The notes below the pieces were generated by a model that had not been told where the DNA came from, did no database searches, and was given only the letters and a program-made list of their open reading frames with translations. A DNA stretch of 64,000 bases. Source: Paludibacter sp. (lineage in GTDB: Bacteria; Bacteroidota; Bacteroidia; Bacteroidales; Paludibacteraceae). Position numbers and translations under genes: made by a program. Position 1 is the first letter of the stretch; each line of letters begins with the position of its first letter. The stretch is taken from NCBI RefSeq assembly GCF_009712605.1, contig NZ_WASO01000001.1, positions 434,001 through 498,000 on the forward strand, read 5' to 3'. Positions 1 through 9,500 of the stretch are shown here, piece by piece.

Positions 1-582
1 TACATCGACAATAAGATCGTCAACCGGCTGGCGTAATGCGTTTACTTTGTCGGCATAACGGGCAGTGTTTTGCTGTAAGAACAGCTGGTTGTCCCGATAT
101 TCTTTGAATATGTCGTAGTGAACTTTAACTTTGGCAATTGCCGGGTTGTAAAGAGGAACTCCTCCTGCTTTCATTCGTTGCGCTTCGCCTTCGATAATAT
201 TTTGTCCCCATTCAATCAATGATTCAGAACTGACCATGTCGGGAACGGAAAAGTCTTCCGGTTCGAGGTGATACAGTTTCTTGTATTCTTTTTTGATTTC
301 GCTTCGCTGAACAGCAAGATTAAGAACCTGAATGAAATGCGAAATGTAAAGGCGGGCATTGCGAAATATCTGCTGAAAATCTTTGTTTGAATTGACCTGA
401 TTGTCATAGGTTTGCTTATACAAACCCATTGCCTGTTCAAATTTTTGCAATAACACTTTAGCTTCATGCTGAGTCTTGTACGAGATGACAAGCTGCAAAT
501 GCTGTCGATCTGACTCTTCAAGCGCTGTACGTAGAGCGCGTACTCTGGCTTGGTCTGTGTTAGGCAATCTTCTGTAAGGCAT
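1..582 (-). CDS. Conserved hypothetical protein, C-terminus cut by window edge
   Basis: An open minus-strand frame starts with ATG at 582 (MPYRRLPNTDQARVRAL) and runs 194 codons to the window edge without a stop. The translation is charged, predicted helical, and has no signal peptide or membrane segment. A conserved-looking stretch (EWGQNIIEGEAQRMKAGG) is followed by a segment rich in Lys, Tyr and Gln. I recognise the style of a Bacteroidales-only cytoplasmic hypothetical but no named domain. It lies 38 bp downstream of the polyprenyl synthetase gene on the same strand, so they may be co-transcribed. Function unknown. Confidence 0.75.
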   Translation of the reverse strand, partial: MPYRRLPNTDQARVRALRTALEESDRQHLQLVISYKTQHEAKVLLQKFEQAMGLYKQTYDNQVNSNKDFQQIFRNARLYISHFIQVLNLAVQRSEIKKEYKKLYHLEPEDFSVPDMVSSESLIEWGQNIIEGEAQRMKAGGVPLYNPAIAKVKVHYDIFKEYRDNQLFLQQNTARYADKVNALRQPVDDLIVDV

Positions 583-620
583 AGTCAAAAGTATATATAT
601 AGTTCAAGCTACAGTGCATG

Positions 621-1595
621 TTAGGATTCTCGTTGCATTAACCGGTTGGAGTAATTTTGCAGGACTTCTTTCCTTTGTTCGGGGCAACTGACCGACCTAA
701 GCGCTTGGAGAGCTTTCTGGTAATAGTTGTCCATTTCTTCCTGACAAATTTGTTTTATGTTTAACCGATTATAAATATCAGTAACAGCTTTGATTTTTTC
801 CTGCGGATTTGTATCCGGAGCGTTTAACCATTTTTCGAGCTCTTTTTTTTTGGAATCATCTGCAACCTTTAAGGCTGAAATCAACAGAAATGTTTTTTTG
901 TTGCAAAGGATGTCTCCTCCAATGTTTTTCCCGAATTTTTCCACATCACCGTATACGTCCAAAAAATCGTCTTGTAGCTGAAAGGCTAAGCCGAGATTGA
1001 TTCCGAATTCGTATAAGAGAGAAGCATCAGTATTATTGGCATTTCCGACAAGTGCTCCCATTTTAAGACTACATGCGAGTAATACTGCTGTCTTCAGACG
1101 TATCATCTCGATGTATTCCGGCAAAGAGACATTATCGCGTTGTTCGAAATCCATGTCAAATTGCTGTCCTTCGCACACTTCAATGGCGGTTTGAGAGAAC
1201 AAGTCCAATATCTCTTTTAATTTGGACTGCGGAGCCTGGGCTACGTGTCGGTAAGCATCAATTTGCATGGCGTCGCCGGAAAGAATAGCGACATTATCGC
1301 ACCATTTTTTATGGACAGTCTGATGTCCCCGGCGCATATCCGCTTTGTCCATTATATCGTCATGCAACAAAGTGAAATTGTGAAAAACTTCCAAGCCAAT
1401 GGCAGGTTCAACTGCCGATTCAATATCTTCTGAGAAGAGATTACAAGCCAAAAGTGCAAATGCAGGACGAATCCTTTTTCCTCCAAGAGCCAATACATAC
1501 CGGATAGGCTCATATAACCTCTCCGGAGAGCCCGGATAGTGCAGTTCGCTAATGCGCTTGTTAATAATGTCTTGAGCTTCGTTAACTTGTAGCAT
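621..1595 (-). CDS. Polyprenyl (isoprenyl) diphosphate synthase
   Basis: This trans-prenyltransferase condenses isopentenyl diphosphate onto an allylic diphosphate to make the prenyl chain for quinones or related lipids. Both aspartate-rich motifs are visible: DDIMD in LLHDDIMDKADMRRG (first) and DDFLD in LQDDFLDVYGD (second). The GGKRIRP substrate-binding motif lies near the N-terminus. I chose ATG at 1595 (MLQVNEAQDI), giving 324 residues, the usual family length. The frame extends 26 codons upstream to 1673, but that extension is Phe-rich and lies in AT-rich intergenic DNA. Chain length (GGPP versus octaprenyl) cannot be read safely. Confidence 0.93.
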   Translation of the reverse strand: MLQVNEAQDIINKRISELHYPGSPERLYEPIRYVLALGGKRIRPAFALLACNLFSEDIESAVEPAIGLEVFHNFTLLHDDIMDKADMRRGHQTVHKKWCDNVAILSGDAMQIDAYRHVAQAPQSKLKEILDLFSQTAIEVCEGQQFDMDFEQRDNVSLPEYIEMIRLKTAVLLACSLKMGALVGNANNTDASLLYEFGINLGLAFQLQDDFLDVYGDVEKFGKNIGGDILCNKKTFLLISALKVADDSKKKELEKWLNAPDTNPQEKIKAVTDIYNRLNIKQICQEEMDNYYQKALQALRSVSCPEQRKEVLQNYSNRLMQRES

Positions 1596-1730
1596 TCCAA
1601 AATAACAAATTGATAAAGCGAATGTACAAGAAAAAAATGAAAAATACATCAGAAAAAGAAGAAAAAATAACATTTTCTTTAGCAGGTTTTTTAAAATCTG
1701 GAAAGTTTCCGTCTACAATAAAAAAAATAG

Positions 1731-1762
1731 TTTCCTCTTTTTGCAAACAATGTGTATATTTG
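1731..1762 (+). promoter_or_regulatory. Probable yifB promoter
   Basis: TATATTTG at 1755-1762 matches the Bacteroidetes -7 consensus TAnnTTTG, with a T-rich TTTCC about 20 bp upstream as a weak -33. Transcription would start near 1769, 26 nt before the yifB ATG at 1795. Confidence 0.5.
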
Positions 1763-1794
1763 TTCTTGTTAACTTTAATCTAAAAGAGAAGAAA

Positions 1795-2599
1795 ATGTTA
1801 GTAAAAACCTTCGGAGCTGCCGTGCATGGTATCAATGCCACTATTGTAACTATTGAGGTAAATGTGTCTCGTGGTATACGTTTCTTTTTGGTTGGACTGC
1901 CTGATAATGCGGTGAAAGAGAGTCAACAACGAATTATTTCAGCTCTGCAGGTAAACAACATTGAGTTCCCCCGTTACCAAATTGTGATTAACATGGCGCC
2001 TGCCGATATACGCAAAGAAGGTTCAGCATATGATCTTCCGCTTGCAATAGGGATACTGGCTGCTGCAAAAACAATTCAGAGTGACGAGTTGGAAAAATAT
2101 CTCATCATGGGTGAACTATCGCTTGACGGAACGGTCCAACCCGTAAAGGGAATACTTCCCATTGCGATCAAAGCCCGTGAAGAAGGTTTTAAAGGAATGA
2201 TTGTTCCAAAAGCGAATGCCCGTGAAGCTGCGGTTGTCAATAATCTGGACGTGTATGGAGCAGAAAACATTACCGAAGTGATTGATTTCTTCAACGGGAA
2301 TAAGCATTTGGAACTTGTTACGGTTGATACACGACAGGAGTTTTTCGATAATATCGGCCATTTTGAAGCTGATTTTTCGGATGTGAAAGGGCAGGAGAGT
2401 GTGAAGCGGGCGATAGAAGTTGCGGCAGCCGGTGGGCACAATCTGATTATGGTTGGACCTCCGGGCGCAGGTAAATCCATGATGGCAAAGCGTATTCCGT
2501 CAATACTTCCACCTCTTACCTTGCACGAGGCGCTCGAAACCACCAAAATTCATTCGGTGGCAGGTAAAATGTCAGGCAATACCTCGCTTTTGGCTCAAA
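1795..2599 (+). pseudogene. yifB: 5' part of yifB/comM (Mg-chelatase-like AAA+ ATPase), interrupted by a transposon
   Basis: The intact family protein has an N-terminal ChlI/Lon-S16-like domain, then a Mg-chelatase AAA+ domain, and is linked to branch migration during natural transformation. This fragment holds 268 codons from ATG 1795 ([12 protein letters not shown]), including the Walker A motif GPPGAGKS, and stays in frame to LLAQ. At 2600 the sequence passes into the transposon end and stops at 2631 after an unrelated tail. An upstream in-frame start at 1741 would lie in the promoter, so it was not used. The 3' half is at 18500-19180. The Walker B half is detached, so ATPase function should be lost. 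Confidence 0.93.
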
Positions 2600-2624
2600 T
2601 GTCAATTACAAAAGTAAATGCGAA
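2600..2624 (+). repeat. Left terminal inverted repeat of the Tn7-like element
   Basis: This 25-bp end starts TGTCAATTAC and contains CAAAAGTAAATGCGA (2609-2623). It pairs in inverted orientation with 18475-18499. The 15-mer recurs exactly, inverted, at 18380-18394, so it is probably a TnsB-binding site. Further internal sites toward 2800 are too diverged to call. Confidence 0.85.
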
Positions 2625-2800
2625 AATTTAGAAGATAATGCAAAAATATATCAGCAGCTTATTCAATGGCATATCAATGTAATTGTAGAAGTTTAAATAT
2701 TTATAAAGAATTATTGGAGATCATGTCGCTCAGCTTCTAATGAGGCGTAGAGATAAATGTATACTTTTTTATTAAATAAATGTGTTAATGATACAATGAA

Positions 2801-4543
2801 ATGAATCTGGGCATTAAAATACCTCAAAAAGGGGATTGGATATTAATTGGTATTGGGAGTATAGAGATTTCAGATAACAATAGAGATATTGTGTCCCTTC
2901 AATTTATTAATTATGCGAGCTTTCGAGACCATATCGAAACAAACAAACCATTGCTATCGACTGATTTTACAAGATACCTAATTGATTTTAAATTGCTTCA
3001 CTTGGTTGAAATTGGAACTGTCTATTTTGAAGATGGGACGATAAGGAGGAACTATGATTTTGCAATTTCATATATAGAAAAACAAAAGCAAAATTTACCC
3101 AGAAATTTTGCCGCATTCCGAGTCGAAATAGAAAATCCACAGAATTATAATTACTTAAAGTTTTCTGATATTATTTCTTCAGAATTACCAGACTATCAGT
3201 TTGATATAAAATCACAACCTTATCGATATCTTAATTTCTCTTATGCGATTAAGATCCCAAAGAAAGATATTGGATATGATTTTCCAATCATAATATCTTG
3301 TGCTGAAATTGCTAGGTTCTTTTTTTTAAAAGGTCAGAAGCTTAGTGAGAATTTGTTAAATGAAAAGCTTACATGCTATTTGTCATCTTTATTAACGCCC
3401 GAAACCAGGAATGGTAAGCGAATTGCAGAGTTTGTAATTGAAGAGGGGTACTTTGACAGTGAAATTTTATGTATAGCACAATTATTATATCAAAAATATT
3501 TTGCCTATAGCTTTAAAACTCTTGTGTCAAATAGGAATAATGATCTATATCGTTATCAGCCCAAAAAGTATTGGAATTTGAAAACGAAAATACCAGTTTC
3601 GTCAGCGATCACACTTGAAGTTTCTGGATACCATATTACAAACTCGCCTACATCCCCCTTTGTTGTCTGTCAAATTCATGCGGCATCATACTCTTGGGCA
3701 TTTGATGACGTTTTATATTTGGCACTTAGCGATAAATCATCTATTCGGGATAAGAGTCAAATTGAGGATCTTTCTGCAATTAGTTATCAGAAAAAATGCA
3801 GTTATAATAAAGTCGGAAGTCCAAAAACAATCTGCTCAAATTCAAAAGCCAGTATAGGTTCACTTTCTCGGTATTTCGAAAAAGAATCGAAAGGATTAGG
3901 ACTAATTCATTCAAACATTCCACAAGTACACCGTAGGGAAAAGGAAAAACAATACAATCAGTACCATTCTTCACAGATAATCTTAGATCAGTCAGTTTAC
4001 ATGCAGTATTCAAATCTCGGAAGGGATAATGTCTCAACCACAACGGGGCATTGTAAAACAGCTCGTAAAGATCTTGACTTTTCACCTGTATGCAATTGGA
4101 ACGGTTTAGAATATATTAAGAAGATTGCATCTAATTTATCGAATAAGGATGGCTGGAAAGTCGTGTACTTTGATGATCGATCAAAAACTTTCTCAAATAC
4201 ATGGCATTATATAGCAAACAATGAAATGCAATTGTGTATTGTAGGTATACAAATACAAGAAAAATTATGCTTCTACTTGTTTGAATCTTATTTTATGGAA
4301 CTGGGTTTTGTGAGACTTACCACAATGTTTTATAGGTCAAATTTCCAACCACTTAAGTTGTATCACGTCGAATTGTTAATTGATAAAACGTTATTATGTA
4401 AAGCTAATTTTGGGAAAACCCCACCAATCGGTCTTGTTCCCCATTTAAAGATGAAACGTTTTAATCACCAAAATGAAACATTTAATGACTCTACGGATAA
4501 AATTGAAACTACAATTCTCAACTTGATAAAAAAAGAACAGTAA
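2801..4543 (+). CDS. Transposon-encoded protein, possible divergent TnsE
   Basis: This 580-residue soluble protein has no signal peptide or membrane helix and lies just inside the left transposon end. By eye it keeps segments in the same order as Tn7 TnsE, the target selector for replicating or conjugating DNA. These are an ISCAEIARFFFLKG segment resembling the TnsE ELARSLFL region, an ILCIAQLLYQKYF helix, an ITLEVSGYHI strand, a variable low-complexity middle (about 330-430), and a C-terminal region from GWKVVYFDD to a GLVPH patch near TnsE's HPK. Identity is low and this is memory-based, so the name is a hypothesis. ATG 2801 is the only start near the beginning. An unrelated cargo gene is the alternative. 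Confidence 0.45.
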   Translation: MNLGIKIPQKGDWILIGIGSIEISDNNRDIVSLQFINYASFRDHIETNKPLLSTDFTRYLIDFKLLHLVEIGTVYFEDGTIRRNYDFAISYIEKQKQNLPRNFAAFRVEIENPQNYNYLKFSDIISSELPDYQFDIKSQPYRYLNFSYAIKIPKKDIGYDFPIIISCAEIARFFFLKGQKLSENLLNEKLTCYLSSLLTPETRNGKRIAEFVIEEGYFDSEILCIAQLLYQKYFAYSFKTLVSNRNNDLYRYQPKKYWNLKTKIPVSSAITLEVSGYHITNSPTSPFVVCQIHAASYSWAFDDVLYLALSDKSSIRDKSQIEDLSAISYQKKCSYNKVGSPKTICSNSKASIGSLSRYFEKESKGLGLIHSNIPQVHRREKEKQYNQYHSSQIILDQSVYMQYSNLGRDNVSTTTGHCKTARKDLDFSPVCNWNGLEYIKKIASNLSNKDGWKVVYFDDRSKTFSNTWHYIANNEMQLCIVGIQIQEKLCFYLFESYFMELGFVRLTTMFYRSNFQPLKLYHVELLIDKTLLCKANFGKTPPIGLVPHLKMKRFNHQNETFNDSTDKIETTILNLIKKEQ

Positions 4544-4724
4544 CTGTAGCGAATGTCAAACTTCATTTTATCAAGAAAAACTGATGACCTTTGGAATAGA
4601 TGAAAGAATTGAGGTTTAATAATCTCTATCGAATCTAATTGTCGTATCAGAATTGTAATGAGTCATTTGCTGTAATATCTAACAGTCTGTTTGTTATTGG
4701 ATAAAACACTGTTGGTTTTAATAG

Positions 4725-4856
4725 CATTTGATTTTTTTAGATAAACAGAGAACCAAATTTGAAGTTAAAGCCGAGAAGCAGGATGACTCAGAGTCTGTTG
4801 CCTTAATTGAAGAAATCAGGCAACAATATAATCATGGTAATTTCAAAGTTATCTAA
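4725..4856 (+). pseudogene. Short coding remnant inside transposon
   Basis: This 44-codon open stretch lacks a start. It translates to a charged peptide with KFEVKAEKQDDSESVALIEE and ends at TAA 4854-4856. The amino-acid composition is protein-like while the surrounding DNA is not, suggesting the tail of a deleted cargo gene. No family recognised. Confidence 0.3.
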
Positions 4857-5004
4857 ACAGAAAATTTGTAGAGATAACGTGAATCTCTCAAATAAATAGT
4901 GTGGACTAAGCTACAATTCCCCCATTTCGTCTGTACTAAACGGTGCATTTATCAATTTTACACTACTAAATGAGCTATTCTTGCGTTTTGTATGAGCTCA
5001 GTTC

Positions 5005-5025
5005 AAGATCGCAAATTGCGATCTT
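5005..5025. repeat. Near-perfect palindrome, copy 1
   Basis: AAGATCGCAA and TTGCGATCTT form perfect 10-bp arms around one A. A diverged copy lies 136 bp on, at 5161-5181 (18 of 21 positions match one orientation). No T-tract follows, so it is not an obvious terminator. Confidence 0.6.
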
Positions 5026-5160
5026 ATTGGATGCTCCAATTTGTGAAATTCATCTGATTAACCTAAGGTTACCCCAGTGATATTTCCAGTAATCATCGCC
5101 TGTCTAAATTGAGATAAGAGAATATGCTTGTGGATGACTAATGGTTTCAAGTACGCGTTT

Positions 5161-5181
5161 AAGGTCGCAATTTGTGATATT
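5161..5181. repeat. Diverged copy of the 5005-5025 palindrome
   Basis: AAGGTCGCAATTTGTGATAT plus T. It differs from the reverse complement of copy 1 at three positions, two of them in the right arm, so its own symmetry is partly lost. Confidence 0.5.
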
Positions 5182-5396
5182 AAGATAGCACATTCGTTTT
5201 CTTAAACCAGCTAATTTCTACGGTTTGTGTGTGCTATACGAGTACTATTACAATAGTTCGTCTATGCTAAATTTAAGTTGATTATTTTAGTATGGAATTT
5301 ATCTATACTCTCCTCTTTGTGAGACTTTTTCTTTTTTTATTTAAGATGTATTATTTTAAAAATTTGTTTTTTGTTGACTATTCTTATTTTGCATTG

Positions 5397-5428
5397 TTTT
5401 GTTAAGTGAACAAAATGAGTTAAATTTG
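5397..5428 (+). promoter_or_regulatory. Probable promoter of the toxin operon
   Basis: TTTTG at 5397-5401 and TAAATTTG at 5421-5428 are separated by 19 bp, fitting the Bacteroidetes -33/-7 promoter. The leader to the first gene at 5648 would be about 210 nt. Confidence 0.5.
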
Positions 5429-5647
5429 TCCTCGAAAAATGACGATCTTGGTTAGTTTTAGTCATTGTTCTTATCCAAAATCTACAGTATCAAGAGTTAT
5501 TGTTCGTTCCCGGGCATGTCTTTTGTGTCAAATCTCCCCAAATAATCGATAGAATGTTAATTTTAGTCCCGTCAAAGGATTATAAATAAAGCGAAAGGTG
5601 CCTTTTAGCGTATAAATTGCACTTGTTGAATTGTAAATATTTATAAA

Positions 5648-6085
5648 ATGTTATTTATGAAGACAATCTTGTTATCCATGTTTTTATTCGCGGGTCTTTA
5701 TGGATATGCCCAAACGCCCACAATCGGGTACACGTATGATGCCGGAGGCAACCGTACTTCTCGGTACGTTGTCTCTATAGGATCCCATGTTTCAGCTTTT
5801 AACGGAAGCTCCGAACAGCCTGTAGCTCAAGTGAACGAGGGTTTGCAAACCATTTCCATTTATCCGAATCCTACCAACGGAATCTTTGCCATAGGAATTG
5901 CTAATCTGGACAAATCAAAAGAAAACTATTTGGTGCTTTATGATATGCAGGGAAAGCAGCTCAAGCGCCAGCTTATCATTGCTGAACGTACTTCTGTTGA
6001 TATAACTTGGAATTCTGTAGGAATGTACCTGCTGGATATATATTTGGGGGGAGTTAGCAGTCATTGGAAAATCGTAAAACAATAA
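5648..6085 (+). CDS. Small secreted protein with YD-like motif and T9SS type A sorting domain
   Basis: The 145 residues begin with a signal peptide (MKTILLSMFLFAGLYGYAQ; a start at the second Met, 5657, is equally possible). Then comes a single RHS-like motif YTYDAGGNRTSR, and a C-terminal type IX secretion sorting domain of about 75 residues (ISIYPNPTNGIF, then YLVLYDMQGK, ending WKIVKQ). T9SS cargo is exported across the outer membrane and anchored or released at the surface. The gene is 5 bp before a decayed lipoprotein gene and upstream of the giant Rhs gene, so it probably belongs to the toxin operon as a surface accessory. That role is inferred from position and the shared YD motif. Confidence 0.85.
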   Translation: MLFMKTILLSMFLFAGLYGYAQTPTIGYTYDAGGNRTSRYVVSIGSHVSAFNGSSEQPVAQVNEGLQTISIYPNPTNGIFAIGIANLDKSKENYLVLYDMQGKQLKRQLIIAERTSVDITWNSVGMYLLDIYLGGVSSHWKIVKQ

Positions 6086-6090
6086 TACAT

Positions 6091-6544
6091 ATGAAAAGGA
6101 GATTTTTTTATTCAGGGCTATTATTCCTCTCTTTTTTGTTGATAATCCTATGTGGATGCGCAGACAATCAATCCTAAACGGATGGCAATTTTAACAAATT
6201 GCCAGAGATATATTCGGGATTTTCCATCAAGGTAAACCAAGCGATAATAATCACCTCCCAGATACAAATGTATAATCTGCTGAATACTTTCATTATAAAC
6301 AATTATTACGATCTTAAAAATCTTAATTTTTCTCGGTGTTCTTTAATAGTGGGAGTCTGAGCTTATACATCTACATCCAAAGTTATCAATCTGTGACTTT
6401 TGTTGATCAGCAATCCATAGAGGGTTATGTGTTTAATCTGCAATTATATTATGATAATAGAATAGATAACTCTGGTCTTCAATAACGGCAGTGATTGTCA
6501 ATGAGATGCAATCCTCGGCTTCAATATCTTTGAATTTATATTAA
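6091..6544 (+). pseudogene. Decayed lipoprotein gene of the toxin operon
   Basis: ATG 6091 opens a lipoprotein-type signal (MKRRFFYSGLLFLS, then LCGC at the lipobox), but an in-frame TAA follows at 6175-6177, after ADNQS. The same frame then stays open for about 60 codons. Coding potential continues in another frame (YQSVTFVDQQSIEGYVF) and again in a third (VIVNEMQSSASIS) to TAA 6542-6544. That implies one nonsense and two frameshift lesions. The position between the T9SS protein and the Rhs gene suggests a former envelope accessory of the toxin. Confidence 0.65.
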
Positions 6545-6567
6545 AGGGATACTAAAAACTACTAAAC

Positions 6568-9500
6568 ATGAAACAATCTATACCCAATACTTCTTTCTTT
6601 TATATTTTGGCAAACAATAACAAGTTTTGGATCATTCTGAGCTTTGTGCTGTTGTTACCATATATATCGGTGAGTTATGTCAATGGCACCAATTATTTAA
6701 CAAACAACCAGGTGTCTTCCTTACGTCAAAATACATCTAACCCGCAGGTGGGAACCACAGCTGGATCGTTTAATATCTCAGCCACTGGCGGAGCGACTTA
6801 TACTGTACCTATTACTGTTCCGCCCGGTCCCGGCGGATTACAACCTTCGTTGGCTATTACTTACAATAGCCAAGCCCGTAACGGATTGCTGGGTATGGGA
6901 ATGAATCTTACGGGGATCTCTGTTATTACCAGAGCTCCGTCGACGGTTTACTATGATGGACAGGCTAAACCCATACAGGTTTCAACATCTGATAACTATG
7001 CTATTGACGGTACCCGATTACTGCTTACTTCAGGAAGCGCAGGTACGACTGGTGCTGTTTACTCTACGGCATCAGAGACTTTTTCAAGGGTCACTATCAA
7101 GGATGTGACTTCCTATGGTGCCAAATGGTTTGAATTGACAACAAAGGAAGGCGTCACCTATCGATACGGAAGCGGAAGCGGAACGTTAAATGATCCCACC
7201 AATCCTAATGTTATAGTTGCTTGGTACTTGGACTACGTCCAGGATGCCAACGGTAATTATATGCAATACAATTACCAGCGTAACGGAAATGTGCTTTACC
7301 TGAATAACATATCTTATGGGGGTAATGTTAATACGGGAGTATCCTCTCCATTTTGCGTGCAGTTTACATATGACACACGTCAAGATACCGTAAAAACACA
7401 TTTTCAGTCGATAGGTTATCACGCAGCCACGCCAAGCTCCACAAGAACATCATCATACTATTACAATTATAATCTTCCATGCAATATAACCAGCTTGCTT
7501 ACAAAATGTGTTATATCGGGTAACGGTAATATTTTACGCACATATGAATGCCAATACACCTATGATGCATACTCGCGGCTTGCAGCAGTCAGCGAGAAAG
7601 GAATAGGAGGAGCACAGTATTACCCGGTACTGTTCAACTGGAATACCACCGGAGACATGTCCAGTATCCAGGATAAATCAGTTGCTCTTTCTTCATCCAA
7701 CATCAGCGGAGATGTTACTTTTTTTTCTGCAGACTTAAATGGGGACGGACTGGATGACCTGGTAACGGTACAAAATGTTACGGATAATTCAGGGGTTACC
7801 CGTTCAAATGGGTGTGTACATACGGCCAACCTGAGTAACGGGAATGTCACCTTCAACCTTACGGCCAGTATCAAACTACTGGCTACCGCAAACTCATCCA
7901 TTCTTCGGTCTTCACAAGGGTCACCCCTGACGGGCGATTTAACGGGGACAGGAATAAAACGACTTTTCTTCCCGATGTTTGTATCCAGTTCAGGAATAAA
8001 CTATGTCAATCAGTACTGGATTAGCTCCAATGCCATTACCTCTGACAATAACGGGCAGTATAACATTTCATGCGGCTCTCAGTGTCCATTGATGGCGATA
8101 GCTGATATCAATCAGGACGGCAAAGATGAACTGATATTTTTAGAAAAAGACGGAACGACAGATAGAGCCAGCGGTGGAAAATATACCTATCAATTGGCAT
8201 TTTATAACGGGACGCAGTGGGTCAAGCAATCTTTTGTCTGGACCAGCCAACCATCCCAACTGTATGTGGCGGATTTTAATGGAGACGGGTTTCCTGATAT
8301 TTGCGTACTGGGAGGGGCTTCAAGCGGAACCCGTATCGGAGGATGCTATGCCATCTTGTTGAACCAGGGAGGGGCATCCCTTACTGCATTATATCCCACC
8401 TCTCCACAAATAGCATATAGTACTTTTAATGCTGGTGATTATATGGTACGGATGGGCGATTTTAACGGTGATGGCTTTCCTGATTTTCTCCTTTATAAAT
8501 ATGCGTCTTCTACTTGGTATCTTGCACTTAATGACGGACAAGGAAAATTTTCAGTAAAAACTGTCAATTTACAGGGACGCAAAAATGACTTAACAACCAC
8601 AAAAGATGATGATAAATTCAACTTCTATGTGAACGATATTGATGGGGATGGGAAGTCGGATGTCATAGTTACAAGTGCTTCATACGGCTATCCCAATGAT
8701 TATTTTATTAAATTTACCACAGATTGGTTTACATCTACCGGAACTGATTTTGTATTACAACAATCCACTTCTACCAGTCAGGATAATACATGGAGTAACC
8801 TAATTACAATGGGGGACTTTAACGGTGATGGTAGGCAGGAACTATTTGCGAGGGGATATGATTTGTTTTCAGGTTCAGGCACTCTTGATAACAGGATATA
8901 TGACAACATGAAAATCAATACGCGTCCCCTTTCCTCCGTAACGAACGGTTTGAATGCCGTCACCTCTTTCAGTTACACCTCCCTGAGCGATCCTTCCATT
9001 TATACCAAGGGAAGCGGAAGTGTTTACCCTGTGGTGGATATTTCACCGGCTCTGATGGCAGTCAGCAGTGCTGTGGTTTCAGGGATCTCGACTGCCACTA
9101 CTCAATTTAGTTATGGCGGAGCCCGCATGCACTTGCAGAAAGGTTTCTTGGGCTTTGCATCCACTTGCGCAAGTCAGGTGGAAATGGGAGTTTCCACCAA
9201 GACCGCCACCTCCCTTAACACAACATGGTATGTGCCGGCAACGGTTACCGGACAGACGGTCTACACGGACGGCACAGTAGCATCAAGCACCTCTTCGTTT
9301 AATTATACCGACCTTGGGAGTAAACGCTACCTGCAATTGCCAGCCACTAAAACCGACCAGGATATTTATGGCAATACGGTTTCGACGAGCTATATATACG
9401 ATGGGAATGGTAACCTGTCTTCAGAAAATGCATCCTTCGGTGGTGGTTTTTACAAACAGACATCTTATGCAAACTACACAGCAGCGGGAAGCTATATGCC

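Larger units (their letters stand above)
4857..5396. other. AT-rich non-coding stretch in the transposon
   Basis: No convincing reading frame exists on either strand. The only structure found is the pair of related palindromes at 5005-5025 and 5161-5181. The region is probably eroded cargo DNA. Confidence 0.6.

Noticed and set aside
1741-2631. Complete 296-residue chimeric YifB protein
   Set aside because: The last 11 residues come from the transposon end, and the AAA+ domain is cut after Walker A; this is a disrupted gene.
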